NCBI GenBank assembly: GCA_013334735.1
Contig: JAAXXA010000012.1
Location: 5,918 to 16,464, forward strand
Source of the DNA: Bacteroidota bacterium
GTDB taxonomy: Bacteria > Bacteroidota > Bacteroidia > Bacteroidales > CG2-30-32-10
Reading direction: 5' to 3'
Length of the DNA stretch: 10,547 bases
A program made the translations under genes and the position numbers. Each line of letters starts with the position of its first letter. The stretch's first letter is position 1. This document shows positions 1-5,373 of the stretch, piece after piece. Below the pieces are notes generated by a model. That model did not search any database, was not told the DNA's origin, and was given only the letters and a program-made list of their open reading frames with translations.

Positions 1-1889
1 ATGATAAAGTCGTGGAAAAATCAAACAAAGAATTAAAAGGAAATAAATACTCTTTTGATTATTCTTATGAAAAAGCTATTAATATATATAATCGTTCAAA
101 AATATTGAGCGTGGAAGGGCAACGCAGCCTGGCGGAAAGCTATCATAAAATGGATCAAAACGTCGAATCAGAAGCAGTTTATTCAAAATTATTAAGTGCG
201 GACGTTGATATAATACCCGAGGATTATTACAATTATGCAATGGTTTTAAAAATCAATGGTAAATATGATGAATCAAATAAATTAATGGATAAATTTAATT
301 ACTTGAAGCCAGACGATTTACGTTCAAAAGACTATGCAGCTAATAAATTTGAATTTAGCAATTTGATAAAAGATAACGGAAAATATAAAATTGAACATTT
401 GAATGTAAATACAAATGCTGATGACTTTGGCACATCTTATTATAAAAATAAAATTGTTTTTTCATCAACAAAATCAGGTTCTAAAATGATTGTAAGAAAA
501 TACAATTGGACAGGTAAACCTTTTTGGGATATGTATGTTTCAGATGTTGATGGAAGTCAATTGGCAAACCCTAAAAATTTTGATAAAGGTTTGAACGGGA
601 AAATGCACGATGGACCTGTAAGTTTTAGCAATGATGGTAATTTTATGGCATTCACCAGAAATAATTACGACACTAAAAAGAAGGATAAGGTAGTAGAACT
701 TCAAATATATTTCAGCAGTTTTAAAGACGAAAAATGGACTAAAGCAGAACCTTTTTTTCTTAATAACCTTGAATACTCTGTGGGGCAACCTTGTTTGTCA
801 TCCAACGGTAACACCATGTATTTTACAAGTGATATGCCCGGAGGTTTTGGAGGATCGGACATTTACAGAATTAAAAAAGAAGAAAAAGGAACATGGGGAA
901 CACCGGAAAATTTAGGTAATAAAATAAATACAGAAGATGATGAAATGTTTCCATTTTATGAAGAAAATAATGGAGTATTATTTTTCTCATCTAACGGACG
1001 TTTTGGCCTGGGAGGCTTGGATATTTTTCTTTGTCCGACTAACGGTTCAGAATTTGGTATAGTGAAAAATGCAGGCTATCCCTTAAATACACAGTATGAT
1101 GATTTTGCAGCAATAATAGACGCTAATATGACTAAAGGCTATTTTTCTTCAAACAGAATCGGAGGTAATGGGGGAGATGATATTTATTCTTTTGATTTAT
1201 TAAACTTAGACCTCGGAAAAAAATTAATAGGTATTGCTAAAGATAATGAAGGAAATGCTATTCCAAAAACGTATATAACATTACTTGATGATAAAGGAGC
1301 TATAATTAATACTATAACCACTAAGGACGATGGGGCTTTTGCTTTTTTGGTTGAATCGGGCAAAAATTTTGAATTAATTGGTAAAAAAGAAAAATATATT
1401 GATGGCGATAGTGTTACCAACACCTTTGGTAAAGAATATATTGTAAAAGCAGATGTAATACTACTTACAAAAAAAGAAGTTATTGTTCAGGAAGTAAAAA
1501 AAGAGGAAATAGATTTAGGAAAGATATTAGAATTAAATCCTATATATTTTGATTTAGACAAATCCAATATACGCCCTGATGCTGAAGTTGAACTTGCAAA
1601 AATAGTTAAGGTAATGAATGAAAATCCTGATATGGTAGTAGAATTAGGTGCAAATACTGACTGTAGAGAGAGTATCGAATACAATCAGATATTATCCGAC
1701 AAAAGAGCGCAAGCATCGTCAGAATATATTAAGAAAAGAATCACAAACCCTGATCGTATAACAGGTAAAGGTTATAGTAAATCAAAGTTGGTAAATGGAT
1801 GTACATGTGAAGATAATATTGGCGCTAACTGTTCAGAAGCAGAACACCAAAAAAACAGACGTACAGAATTTATTATTATTAAAAAATAA
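1..1889 (+). CDS. PorE-like OmpA-family outer-membrane protein (TPR, beta-propeller, CRD, OmpA), 5'-truncated by the window
   Basis: The frame is open to the left edge. A GTG at 12 is possible, but codons from 3 read on without a stop and no signal peptide is visible, so the true start is probably outside the window. Numbering from that GTG, residues 1-105 look like TPR helices. Residues about 125-395 hold repeated PD40/WD40-like blades, for example SSNGNTMYFTSDMPGGFGG and the block ending FSSNRIGGNGGDDIYSFD. Residues about 398-480 form a carboxypeptidase-regulatory-like beta-sandwich. Residues about 505-625 are an OmpA peptidoglycan-binding domain (YFDLDKSNIRPDA, LSDKRAQ, NRRTEF). The domain order matches PorE (PG1058) of Porphyromonas gingivalis, which links the T9SS to peptidoglycan. 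A T9SS cargo tail at the right edge makes a T9SS-related role plausible. Paralogues with the same layout exist, so orthology is inferred. The OmpA domain carries several cysteines near its end, possibly disulfide-bonded. Confidence 0.85.
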   Translation, partial: DKVVEKSNKELKGNKYSFDYSYEKAINIYNRSKILSVEGQRSLAESYHKMDQNVESEAVYSKLLSADVDIIPEDYYNYAMVLKINGKYDESNKLMDKFNYLKPDDLRSKDYAANKFEFSNLIKDNGKYKIEHLNVNTNADDFGTSYYKNKIVFSSTKSGSKMIVRKYNWTGKPFWDMYVSDVDGSQLANPKNFDKGLNGKMHDGPVSFSNDGNFMAFTRNNYDTKKKDKVVELQIYFSSFKDEKWTKAEPFFLNNLEYSVGQPCLSSNGNTMYFTSDMPGGFGGSDIYRIKKEEKGTWGTPENLGNKINTEDDEMFPFYEENNGVLFFSSNGRFGLGGLDIFLCPTNGSEFGIVKNAGYPLNTQYDDFAAIIDANMTKGYFSSNRIGGNGGDDIYSFDLLNLDLGKKLIGIAKDNEGNAIPKTYITLLDDKGAIINTITTKDDGAFAFLVESGKNFELIGKKEKYIDGDSVTNTFGKEYIVKADVILLTKKEVIVQEVKKEEIDLGKILELNPIYFDLDKSNIRPDAEVELAKIVKVMNENPDMVVELGANTDCRESIEYNQILSDKRAQASSEYIKKRITNPDRITGKGYSKSKLVNGCTCEDNIGANCSEAEHQKNRRTEFIIIKK

Positions 1890-1907
1890 ATTATAATATG
1901 TGTTTTT

Positions 1908-1945
1908 AAAACGCTGTCCCTTTTAAGGATGGCGTTTTTTATTTT
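1908..1945 (+). terminator. Rho-independent terminator of the PorE-like gene
   Basis: A 12-bp stem pairs 1908-1919 with 1927-1938 (AAAACGCTGTCC with GGATGGCGTTTT, including two G-U pairs). The loop is 7 nt and a T-rich run follows. It begins 19 nt after the stop codon. Confidence 0.9.
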
Positions 1946-1971
1946 AACACTGAAATTTAATGTGTGAATCA

Positions 1972-1986
1972 TGTAACTTTTTTACA
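1972..1986. promoter_or_regulatory. Short palindrome upstream of the CsbD-like gene
   Basis: TGTAA at 1972-1976 and TTACA at 1982-1986 form an inverted repeat with a 5-nt spacer. It shares the 5-nt spacer with the larger palindrome at 2030-2048. It could be a transcription-factor site in the promoter region of the downstream stress gene. The call rests on symmetry only. Confidence 0.25.
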
Positions 1987-2029
1987 AAGTTGTGTAACAC
2001 TTGCTGGTCAATACCTGCTCACCTTTGTA

Positions 2030-2048
2030 GTGTGAAAATAATTCACAC
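2030..2048. promoter_or_regulatory. Candidate operator palindrome in the leader of the CsbD-like gene
   Basis: GTGTGAA at 2030-2036 and TTCACAC at 2042-2048 are perfect 7-nt inverted arms around a 5-nt AT spacer, 38 nt before the start codon. A further GTGTGAA half-site lies at 1962-1968. The inner halves TGTGA and TCACA recall Crp/Fnr-family sites, but the spacing between them is 7, not the classical 6. CACCTTTG at 2020-2027 just upstream is close to the Bacteroidota -7 element TAnnTTTG, which would place the palindrome at the transcription start. A 5'-UTR hairpin is the alternative reading. Confidence 0.4.
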
Positions 2049-2085
2049 CTTACCCGTGGGTTGCGGGAATCTAAAATTTAAAAAA

Positions 2086-2271
2086 ATGAACACTACAGAA
2101 TTAAAAGGAAATTGGAATGAGCAAAAAGGTAAACTAAAACAAAAATTTGCAATATTAACTGATAATGATCTTATGTTTAAAGAAGGTAAGAAAGAAGAGA
2201 TGTTTGGAAGGCTTCAGGTTAAACTTGGTAAAACCAAAGAAGAATTGCACAAAATTATAGCAGGACTTTAA
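2086..2271 (+). CDS. CsbD-family general stress protein, 61 aa
   Basis: This is a small, charged, soluble protein starting with MNTTELKGNWNEQKGKLKQK, the typical CsbD opening (W-x-x-x-K-G-K). It continues with the usual second half, GRLQVKLGKTKEEL. CsbD proteins are induced by general stress in many bacteria, but their biochemical role is not established. The start at 2086 is chosen because homology begins exactly there and an A-rich tract precedes it, as in other genes of this window. The frame extends upstream to 1960, but that stretch is cysteine-rich and unlike the family, and it covers the likely promoter. The gene stands alone between two terminators, so it is probably its own transcription unit. 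The palindromes just upstream suggest dedicated regulation. Confidence 0.88.
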   Translation: MNTTELKGNWNEQKGKLKQKFAILTDNDLMFKEGKKEEMFGRLQVKLGKTKEELHKIIAGL

Positions 2272-2286
2272 TCATCTGCTTTTAGT

Positions 2287-2330
2287 AAAAGGTACTGTTT
2301 TATGGCATTTTCATTAAACAGTACTTTTTT
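2287..2330 (+). terminator. Rho-independent terminator of the CsbD-like gene
   Basis: A 14-bp stem pairs 2287-2300 with 2316-2329, with one G-U pair and the core GTACTGTTT/AAACAGTAC. The loop is 15 nt and the descending arm ends in six T. It lies 15 nt after the stop codon. Confidence 0.88.
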
Positions 2331-2363
2331 AAATCATTCAATAAAAATTTAAAAACTTACAAA

Positions 2364-2816
2364 ATGAAAAAATCAATTTTTACTCTCGCTATAGCAACAC
2401 TTATGGTGGGAACGATGTTAACCAATTGCCAGTCGTCTGCCAGAAAAGTAGAAAACGCTGAAGACAAAGTTGAAGATGCTAATGATAAGGTTGCAGAAGC
2501 TAATCAGGAACTAAATGAAGAGATAAGAGATTCTATTTTACAATTCAAAAAAGAATCAGAAGAAAAATTTATCGCACATGAAAAAAGTATTGCTCAATTC
2601 AAAGCAAGAATAGCAAAGGAAAAAATTGAAAACAAAGCTGAATACGATAAGAAATTGGCAGAGTTAGAACAAAAAAACACCGATCTGAAAAAGAAATTGG
2701 ATGAATATAAAGAAGAAGGAAAAGAAAAATGGAAAATATTCAGAACCGAATTTAATAAGGATATGGAAGATTTGGGTAAATCGTTTAAAAATTTAACAGT
2801 TAAAAGTGTAAAATAA
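2364..2816 (+). CDS. Coiled-coil lipoprotein, stress-associated
   Basis: The 150-residue product starts with a lipoprotein signal peptide (MKKSIFTLAIATLMVGTMLTNC) whose lipidated cysteine would be C22. The -1 residue is Asn rather than the usual Gly/Ala/Ser. The rest is almost entirely charged heptad-like helix rich in K, E, D, A and Q, with repeated ENAEDKVEDAN-type segments at about 30-50 and a Lys/Glu coiled coil at about 55-135. No catalytic motif is visible. It resembles the Bacteroidota proteins annotated as sll1863-family stress response proteins, recalled from memory. The mature protein should be anchored in the envelope and might act as a spacer or periplasmic scaffold, which is inference. 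It is 25 nt upstream of the beta-barrel gene and probably co-transcribed with it. Confidence 0.8.
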   Translation: MKKSIFTLAIATLMVGTMLTNCQSSARKVENAEDKVEDANDKVAEANQELNEEIRDSILQFKKESEEKFIAHEKSIAQFKARIAKEKIENKAEYDKKLAELEQKNTDLKKKLDEYKEEGKEKWKIFRTEFNKDMEDLGKSFKNLTVKSVK

Positions 2817-2841
2817 AACTAAAATTATAAATATATACAAA

Positions 2842-3480
2842 ATGAAAAAAATAATCTTAATGATAGCATCAGTTGCCTTAATGGCTAACGTAAGTATTGC
2901 GCAGGAAAATACAACTGATTTTCGCGACCAACTTAAATTTGGAGTAAAAATAGGCGGAAATTATTCAAATGTTTATGATTCTAAAGGTGAGGATTTTGTA
3001 GCAGATCCAAAATTTGGTTTTGCTGCAGGAGCTTTTATTTCAATTCCTATAGGAACATATTTAGGTGTTCAGCCTGAAATATTATTTTCTCAGAAAGGTT
3101 TTAAGGCAACAGGAGTAATACTTCGTAATACTTATACTATAACCCGAACTACAAATTATATTGACATACCTCTCCAATTTTCATTTAAACCAAGTGAATT
3201 TATTACTCTGCTTGCTGGTCCTCAATATTCTTACCTTATTAAACAAAGAGATGTATTTGGTAATACAACAAAGAGTATTGAACAGGAGCAGGAATTTGAA
3301 AACGATAATATACGGAAAAATACTTTTTGTTTTACAGGAGGTGTTGATATAAATATGAAACAACTTGTACTTGCTTTTAGAGCAGGGTGGGACCTTTTGC
3401 AGAATAACGGAGACGGAACATCTACAACTCCCCGTTATAAAAATGTTTGGTATCAGGGTACTATCGGATACAGGTTTTAA
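2842..3480 (+). CDS. Outer-membrane beta-barrel protein (PorT-family/OMP_b-brl-like)
   Basis: The 212-residue product has a clear Sec signal peptide, probably cleaved after SIA at residue 20. The mature part alternates polar and aromatic residues in short beta strands: FGVKIGGNYSNVY, FAAGAFISIPI, LGVQPEILFSQKGF, IDIPLQFSF, LLAGPQYSYL. It ends in GTIGYRF, and a terminal aromatic residue is typical of outer-membrane barrels. The pattern GVKIGGN...QPEILFSQKG is the hallmark of the small Bacteroidota porin/PorT-like barrels, usually about 8 strands and 180-230 residues. Substrate and role are unknown. It follows the lipoprotein gene closely, so the two probably form a two-gene envelope operon. 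No terminator with a T tract is seen after it. A repeat hairpin lies 90 nt downstream. Confidence 0.85.
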   Translation: MKKIILMIASVALMANVSIAQENTTDFRDQLKFGVKIGGNYSNVYDSKGEDFVADPKFGFAAGAFISIPIGTYLGVQPEILFSQKGFKATGVILRNTYTITRTTNYIDIPLQFSFKPSEFITLLAGPQYSYLIKQRDVFGNTTKSIEQEQEFENDNIRKNTFCFTGGVDINMKQLVLAFRAGWDLLQNNGDGTSTTPRYKNVWYQGTIGYRF

Positions 3481-3537
3481 TGAATGTAAAATTTAAAATG
3501 GAAATTGTAAAATATTAGTAAATACAATGACTCTAAA

Positions 3538-3564
3538 TTTAAAATTTGCATTTTAAAATTTGCA
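3538..3564 (+). repeat. Tandem AT-rich 13-mer, two copies
   Basis: TTTAAAATTTGCA occurs at 3538-3550 and again at 3552-3564, separated by one T. It lies just upstream of the stem-loop repeat at 3570. Function unknown. The low complexity limits what can be said. Confidence 0.5.
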
Positions 3565-3569
3565 CTTTT

Positions 3570-3591
3570 ACCCTGAGCATAGTCGAAGGGT
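3570..3591 (+). repeat. Dispersed stem-loop repeat, copy A (loop GAGCATAGTCGA)
   Basis: Arms ACCCT (3570-3574) and AGGGT (3587-3591) flank the 12-nt loop GAGCATAGTCGA. The same loop occurs with different, still complementary arms at 10076-10095, and with one base changed at 4485-4506 in the opposite orientation. Read on the minus strand it encodes FDYAQ, a motif I recall from many spurious short bacterial ORFs. Confidence 0.8.
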
Positions 3592-3716
3592 TGCAATATA
3601 ATTTGATAAGATTTTTTTATAACAAATACTTGTTGGGCATTTGTGATACTTAATATCTGATCATAACAAATATCCATAAATATCAAATTTAACAACTATT
3701 ATTAAAAACAAAAATC

Positions 3717-3872
3717 ATGGGAAATCTACTTTATTTCATAGCCGTAATTCTAATAATTTTATGGGCAATCGGATTTTTTGCGTACAATGCAATTTGGATT
3801 ATACATATTCTACTTGTTATTGCAATTGTTGCCGTATTACTTAGAATTATTCAAGGGAAAAAAATTCTTTAG
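3717..3872 (+). CDS. lmo0937-family small membrane protein, copy 1 (51 aa)
   Basis: The 51-residue hydrophobic peptide starts MGNLLYFIAVILIILWAIGF. It has two predicted membrane helices at about residues 4-22 and 27-44, joined by a short FFAYNA turn, and a basic end, RIIQGKKIL. The LLYxIAxIL, WAIGFFAYN and ILLVIA-RIIxGKK pattern is that of the lmo0937-family membrane proteins, common small proteins of unknown role that often sit beside stress genes. The start follows an A-rich leader ending AAAATC. A paralogue follows after 38 nt, and a YtxH gene comes after that, so all three are probably one transcript. Two direct copies of ATAACAAATA lie upstream at 3619-3628 and 3663-3672, in the probable promoter region. 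Confidence 0.85.
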   Translation: MGNLLYFIAVILIILWAIGFFAYNAIWIIHILLVIAIVAVLLRIIQGKKIL

Positions 3873-3910
3873 AAGCATCTATTAATTAACAATATTATTA
3901 AACATAAATC

Positions 3911-4066
3911 ATGAAAGATTTACTTTATATCATTGCAGCAATCTTGTTTTTTATATGGGCAATCGGATTTTTTGCTTACAATACAGGAGGTATATTGCAC
4001 ATACTACTTATAGTTGCAGTTATTTCAATAATAATTAGGATTATTCAAGGAAAAAAAGTCAATTAA
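3911..4066 (+). CDS. lmo0937-family small membrane protein, copy 2 (51 aa)
   Basis: This 51-residue peptide is colinear with the previous gene without gaps. It shares the WAIGFFAYN core, IHILL/LHILL and the RIIQGKK end. Copy 2 has TGG at residues 25-27, where copy 1 has IWI, and TGG or AGG at that turn is the form I know as usual in the family. Two hydrophobic helices with a basic C-terminus predict an inner-membrane hairpin. The leaders are also alike: both starts follow a TATTATTAAA tract and an AAATC just before ATG, so the duplication seems to have included the upstream leader. It is 43 nt upstream of the YtxH gene and probably in the same operon. Confidence 0.85.
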   Translation: MKDLLYIIAAILFFIWAIGFFAYNTGGILHILLIVAVISIIIRIIQGKKVN

Positions 4067-4109
4067 AAACAATTCTTTAGTATTAATTAATCATTTAAAA
4101 AACAAAATC

Positions 4110-4370
4110 ATGGACACAGGAAAAGTATTATTAGGCGTATTAGCCGGCGTTGCAGCAGGTGCGTTATTAGGCGTTTTATTTGCACCGGCAAAAGGTGCGG
4201 ATACCCGGAAAAATATATGTAAAAAAGGGGAGGACGTTACTGACGAATTGAAAGAAAAATTCAACGAATTTGTTGACGGTATTTCCGAAAAATTTAATAA
4301 AGTAAAAGAAGACGTTTCTGATTTTGCTGAAAAGGCTAAAGCAAAAGTGGAAGAAACTAAAAAAGCGTAA
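4110..4370 (+). CDS. YtxH-domain protein (86 aa)
   Basis: One N-terminal glycine/alanine-rich membrane helix (residues about 5-24) is followed directly by the YtxH signature LFAPAKGADTRKNI. Next comes a charged amphipathic helical tail (about residues 40-86) rich in K, E, D and V. YtxH proteins are small general-stress membrane proteins in Gram-positive bacteria and Bacteroidota. They resemble E. coli YqjD (DUF883) in layout: one membrane helix and a charged helical arm. A YqjE-like gene lies downstream after an inserted repeat element, which supports a YqjD-E type module, but that is inference. The A-rich leader before ATG is similar to those of the two preceding small genes. Base composition is slightly richer in G and C at the 5' end because of the Gly/Ala helix. 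Confidence 0.88.
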   Translation: MDTGKVLLGVLAGVAAGALLGVLFAPAKGADTRKNICKKGEDVTDELKEKFNEFVDGISEKFNKVKEDVSDFAEKAKAKVEETKKA

Positions 4371-4418
4371 AAACTAATTAGTGTCTGTCCGTAATGTCTA
4401 TTTTTTATCGTAAGTGTC

Positions 4419-4464
4419 ATGCTGAGCGAAGCGTGGCACTTAGTTAATCGAAGTGTCGAAGCAT
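4419..4464 (+). repeat. Dispersed stem-loop repeat, copy B, with a split loop
   Basis: Arms ATGCT (4419-4423) and AGCAT (4460-4464) pair perfectly. The loop begins GAGCGAAG and ends GTCGA, as in the canonical form, but is 36 nt long instead of 12. This suggests a 24-nt insertion into the loop. Confidence 0.55.
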
Positions 4465-4484
4465 CTTATTATCAACCGTTTTAT

Positions 4485-4506
4485 ATAGTTCGACTACGCT
4501 CACTAT
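4485..4506 (-). repeat. Dispersed stem-loop repeat, copy C (minus orientation)
   Basis: Arms ATAGT (4485-4489) and ACTAT (4502-4506) flank TCGACTACGCTC. On the minus strand the loop reads GAGCGTAGTCGA, one base different from copies A and D. Confidence 0.75.
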
Positions 4507-4583
4507 GACAAATCGGTTAATTTAAAGACAGACTCTAATTATAGGTTAAAATGTTTTAAAGTAATTTTTAACATCAAGGCATA

Positions 4584-4615
4584 TCTTAAAACTCTTTACT
4601 ATTTGAGTTTTTAGA
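4584..4615 (+). other. AT-rich hairpin just upstream of the YqjE-like gene
   Basis: TCTTAAAACTC (4584-4594) pairs with GAGTTTTTAGA (4605-4615) with one mismatch and a 10-nt loop. It ends 23 nt before the start codon. It lacks a following T tract, so it may be a leader hairpin or a weak terminator for readthrough from upstream. Confidence 0.35.
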
Positions 4616-4638
4616 GACACTTTTTACAAACCGAAATT

Positions 4639-4980
4639 ATGGAAGATTATACAAAATCAATAGGATCATTATTGGATAGAACCGTTGAATACGGCAAAGC
4701 AAGTTATGAATTAGTAAAATTAAAAACCTTGGACAAAGGTTCGGATGTGGTTTCCTCATTCATTCCTCATATTGTTGTCTTGGGTATAATTGCATCATTT
4801 ATGCTCTTTTTAAGTTTGGGATTAGCTTTTTGGCTTGGAGAAATCCTTGGTAAAATGTATTTGGGATTTTTTGCTGTAGCTGCTTTTTATGGCGTTGTGG
4901 CAATTGTTCTTCATTTCTTTATGCATAAATGGTTTAAAAAACTTGTCGGTAATTATATAATTAAACTGGTACTTAAATAA
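4639..4980 (+). CDS. YqjE/phage-holin-superfamily-III-like membrane protein (113 aa)
   Basis: An N-terminal amphipathic helix (MEDYTKSIGSLLDRTVEYGK, continuing to about residue 40) precedes two long membrane helices at about residues 43-68 and 73-96. A short basic tail follows (HKWFKKLVGNYIIKLVLK). This is the layout of the Phage_holin_3_6/YqjE family (PF07332). In chromosomal settings these are not phage lysis proteins but inner-membrane proteins near YqjD- or YtxH-type genes. No endolysin or phage gene is nearby, so lysis is unlikely. The next gene starts 7 nt after the stop, which indicates co-transcription with the downstream unknown protein and the permease. ATG follows an A-rich CGAAATT leader. 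Confidence 0.75.
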   Translation: MEDYTKSIGSLLDRTVEYGKASYELVKLKTLDKGSDVVSSFIPHIVVLGIIASFMLFLSLGLAFWLGEILGKMYLGFFAVAAFYGVVAIVLHFFMHKWFKKLVGNYIIKLVLK

Positions 4981-4987
4981 AATAAAC

Positions 4988-5368
4988 ATGCAAAATATAA
5001 CTTCTGCTGCCAAACTTAAAAATGCAATTCAATTATTGGAAGTTGAACAAGCTATCAGAGAGCAGCTGTTGAAAGAACAATTCCATCTTGTTTATGAGAG
5101 TTTAAAACCTTTTAATCTTCTTAAAGAAGCTTTGGGAAATATTGTTTCAGGTCCTTATTTGATTAATAAAATTTTAGGTCCGGCTTTGGGAATAACTTCA
5201 GGCTTCATTACAAAAAAAATAGTTGTAGGCGCATCAGGCAATATATTTAGAAAGCTTTTCGGCTCTGTTTTGCAGTTTGGTGTTACAAAAATTGTTGCTC
5301 AGCATCCTGATGTTATTAAAACATTCGGTCAGTATATATTTCAACATATTTTTACAAAAAACAAATAA
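4988..5368 (+). CDS. Conserved-looking hypothetical protein, YqjK position (126 aa)
   Basis: I do not recognise a named domain. The first 45 residues form a charged amphipathic helix (LKNAIQLLEVEQAIREQLLK). The middle and end (about 50-120) are moderately hydrophobic and glycine-rich (NIVSGPYLINKILGPALGI, FRKLFGSVLQFGVTKIV), possibly membrane-associated but without a clear long transmembrane helix. There is no signal peptide. It sits 7 nt after the YqjE-like gene and 5 nt before the permease gene, so it is translationally linked to both. By position it is comparable to YqjK, which follows YqjD and YqjE in E. coli, but no sequence similarity is claimed. The A-rich AAATAAAC leader before the ATG resembles those of its neighbours. 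Confidence 0.7.
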   Translation: MQNITSAAKLKNAIQLLEVEQAIREQLLKEQFHLVYESLKPFNLLKEALGNIVSGPYLINKILGPALGITSGFITKKIVVGASGNIFRKLFGSVLQFGVTKIVAQHPDVIKTFGQYIFQHIFTKNK

Positions 5369-5373
5369 TATTT

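Larger units (their letters stand above)
4375..4541. mobile_element. MITE-like element (167 bp) with 15-bp terminal inverted repeats
   Basis: TAATTAGTGTCTGTC at 4375-4389 is matched by GACAGACTCTAATTA at 4527-4541, an inverted repeat with 14 of 15 positions identical. The termini begin and end with TA, so a TA target duplication is possible. Inside are two copies of the dispersed stem-loop in opposite orientation (4419-4464 and 4485-4506) and a local hairpin, TAAGTGTCA/TGGCACTTA (4411-4419 and 4434-4442). There is no coding capacity. It starts 5 nt after the YtxH stop and separates that gene from the YqjE-like gene. The outer six bases of each end are AT-rich and may add to the match by chance. 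The AGnGTCTGTC core is the firm part. Confidence 0.6.

Noticed and set aside
1960..2085. N-terminal extension of the CsbD-like protein from an ATG at 1960
   Set aside because: The extra 42 residues are cysteine-rich and unlike the family, homology starts exactly at 2086, and the stretch holds the terminator-proximal promoter palindromes.
3591..3602. 12-mer TTGCAATATAAT shared with 10188-10199
   Set aside because: It is AT-rich and short, and its position relative to the stem-loops differs between the two sites, so chance is likely.
3477..3695. 72-codon minus-strand open frame after the beta-barrel gene
   Set aside because: It contains FDYAQ from the stem-loop repeat and low-complexity AT sequence. 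It is a typical repeat-derived spurious ORF.
4091..4420. 109-codon minus-strand open frame over the YtxH gene
   Set aside because: It is antisense to a well-recognised gene, its Ser/Phe/Pro-rich composition is typical of an antisense shadow, and it runs into the MITE-like element.
3570..4506. CRISPR-like array from the repeated GAGC(A/G)TAGTCGA loops
   Set aside because: The copies are irregularly spaced, in both orientations and few in number, with no spacers of uniform length and no cas genes.
4639..4980. Phage holin and hence a prophage
   Set aside because: The fold matches holin superfamily III, but no phage genes are nearby and the context fits a chromosomal YqjE-like protein.
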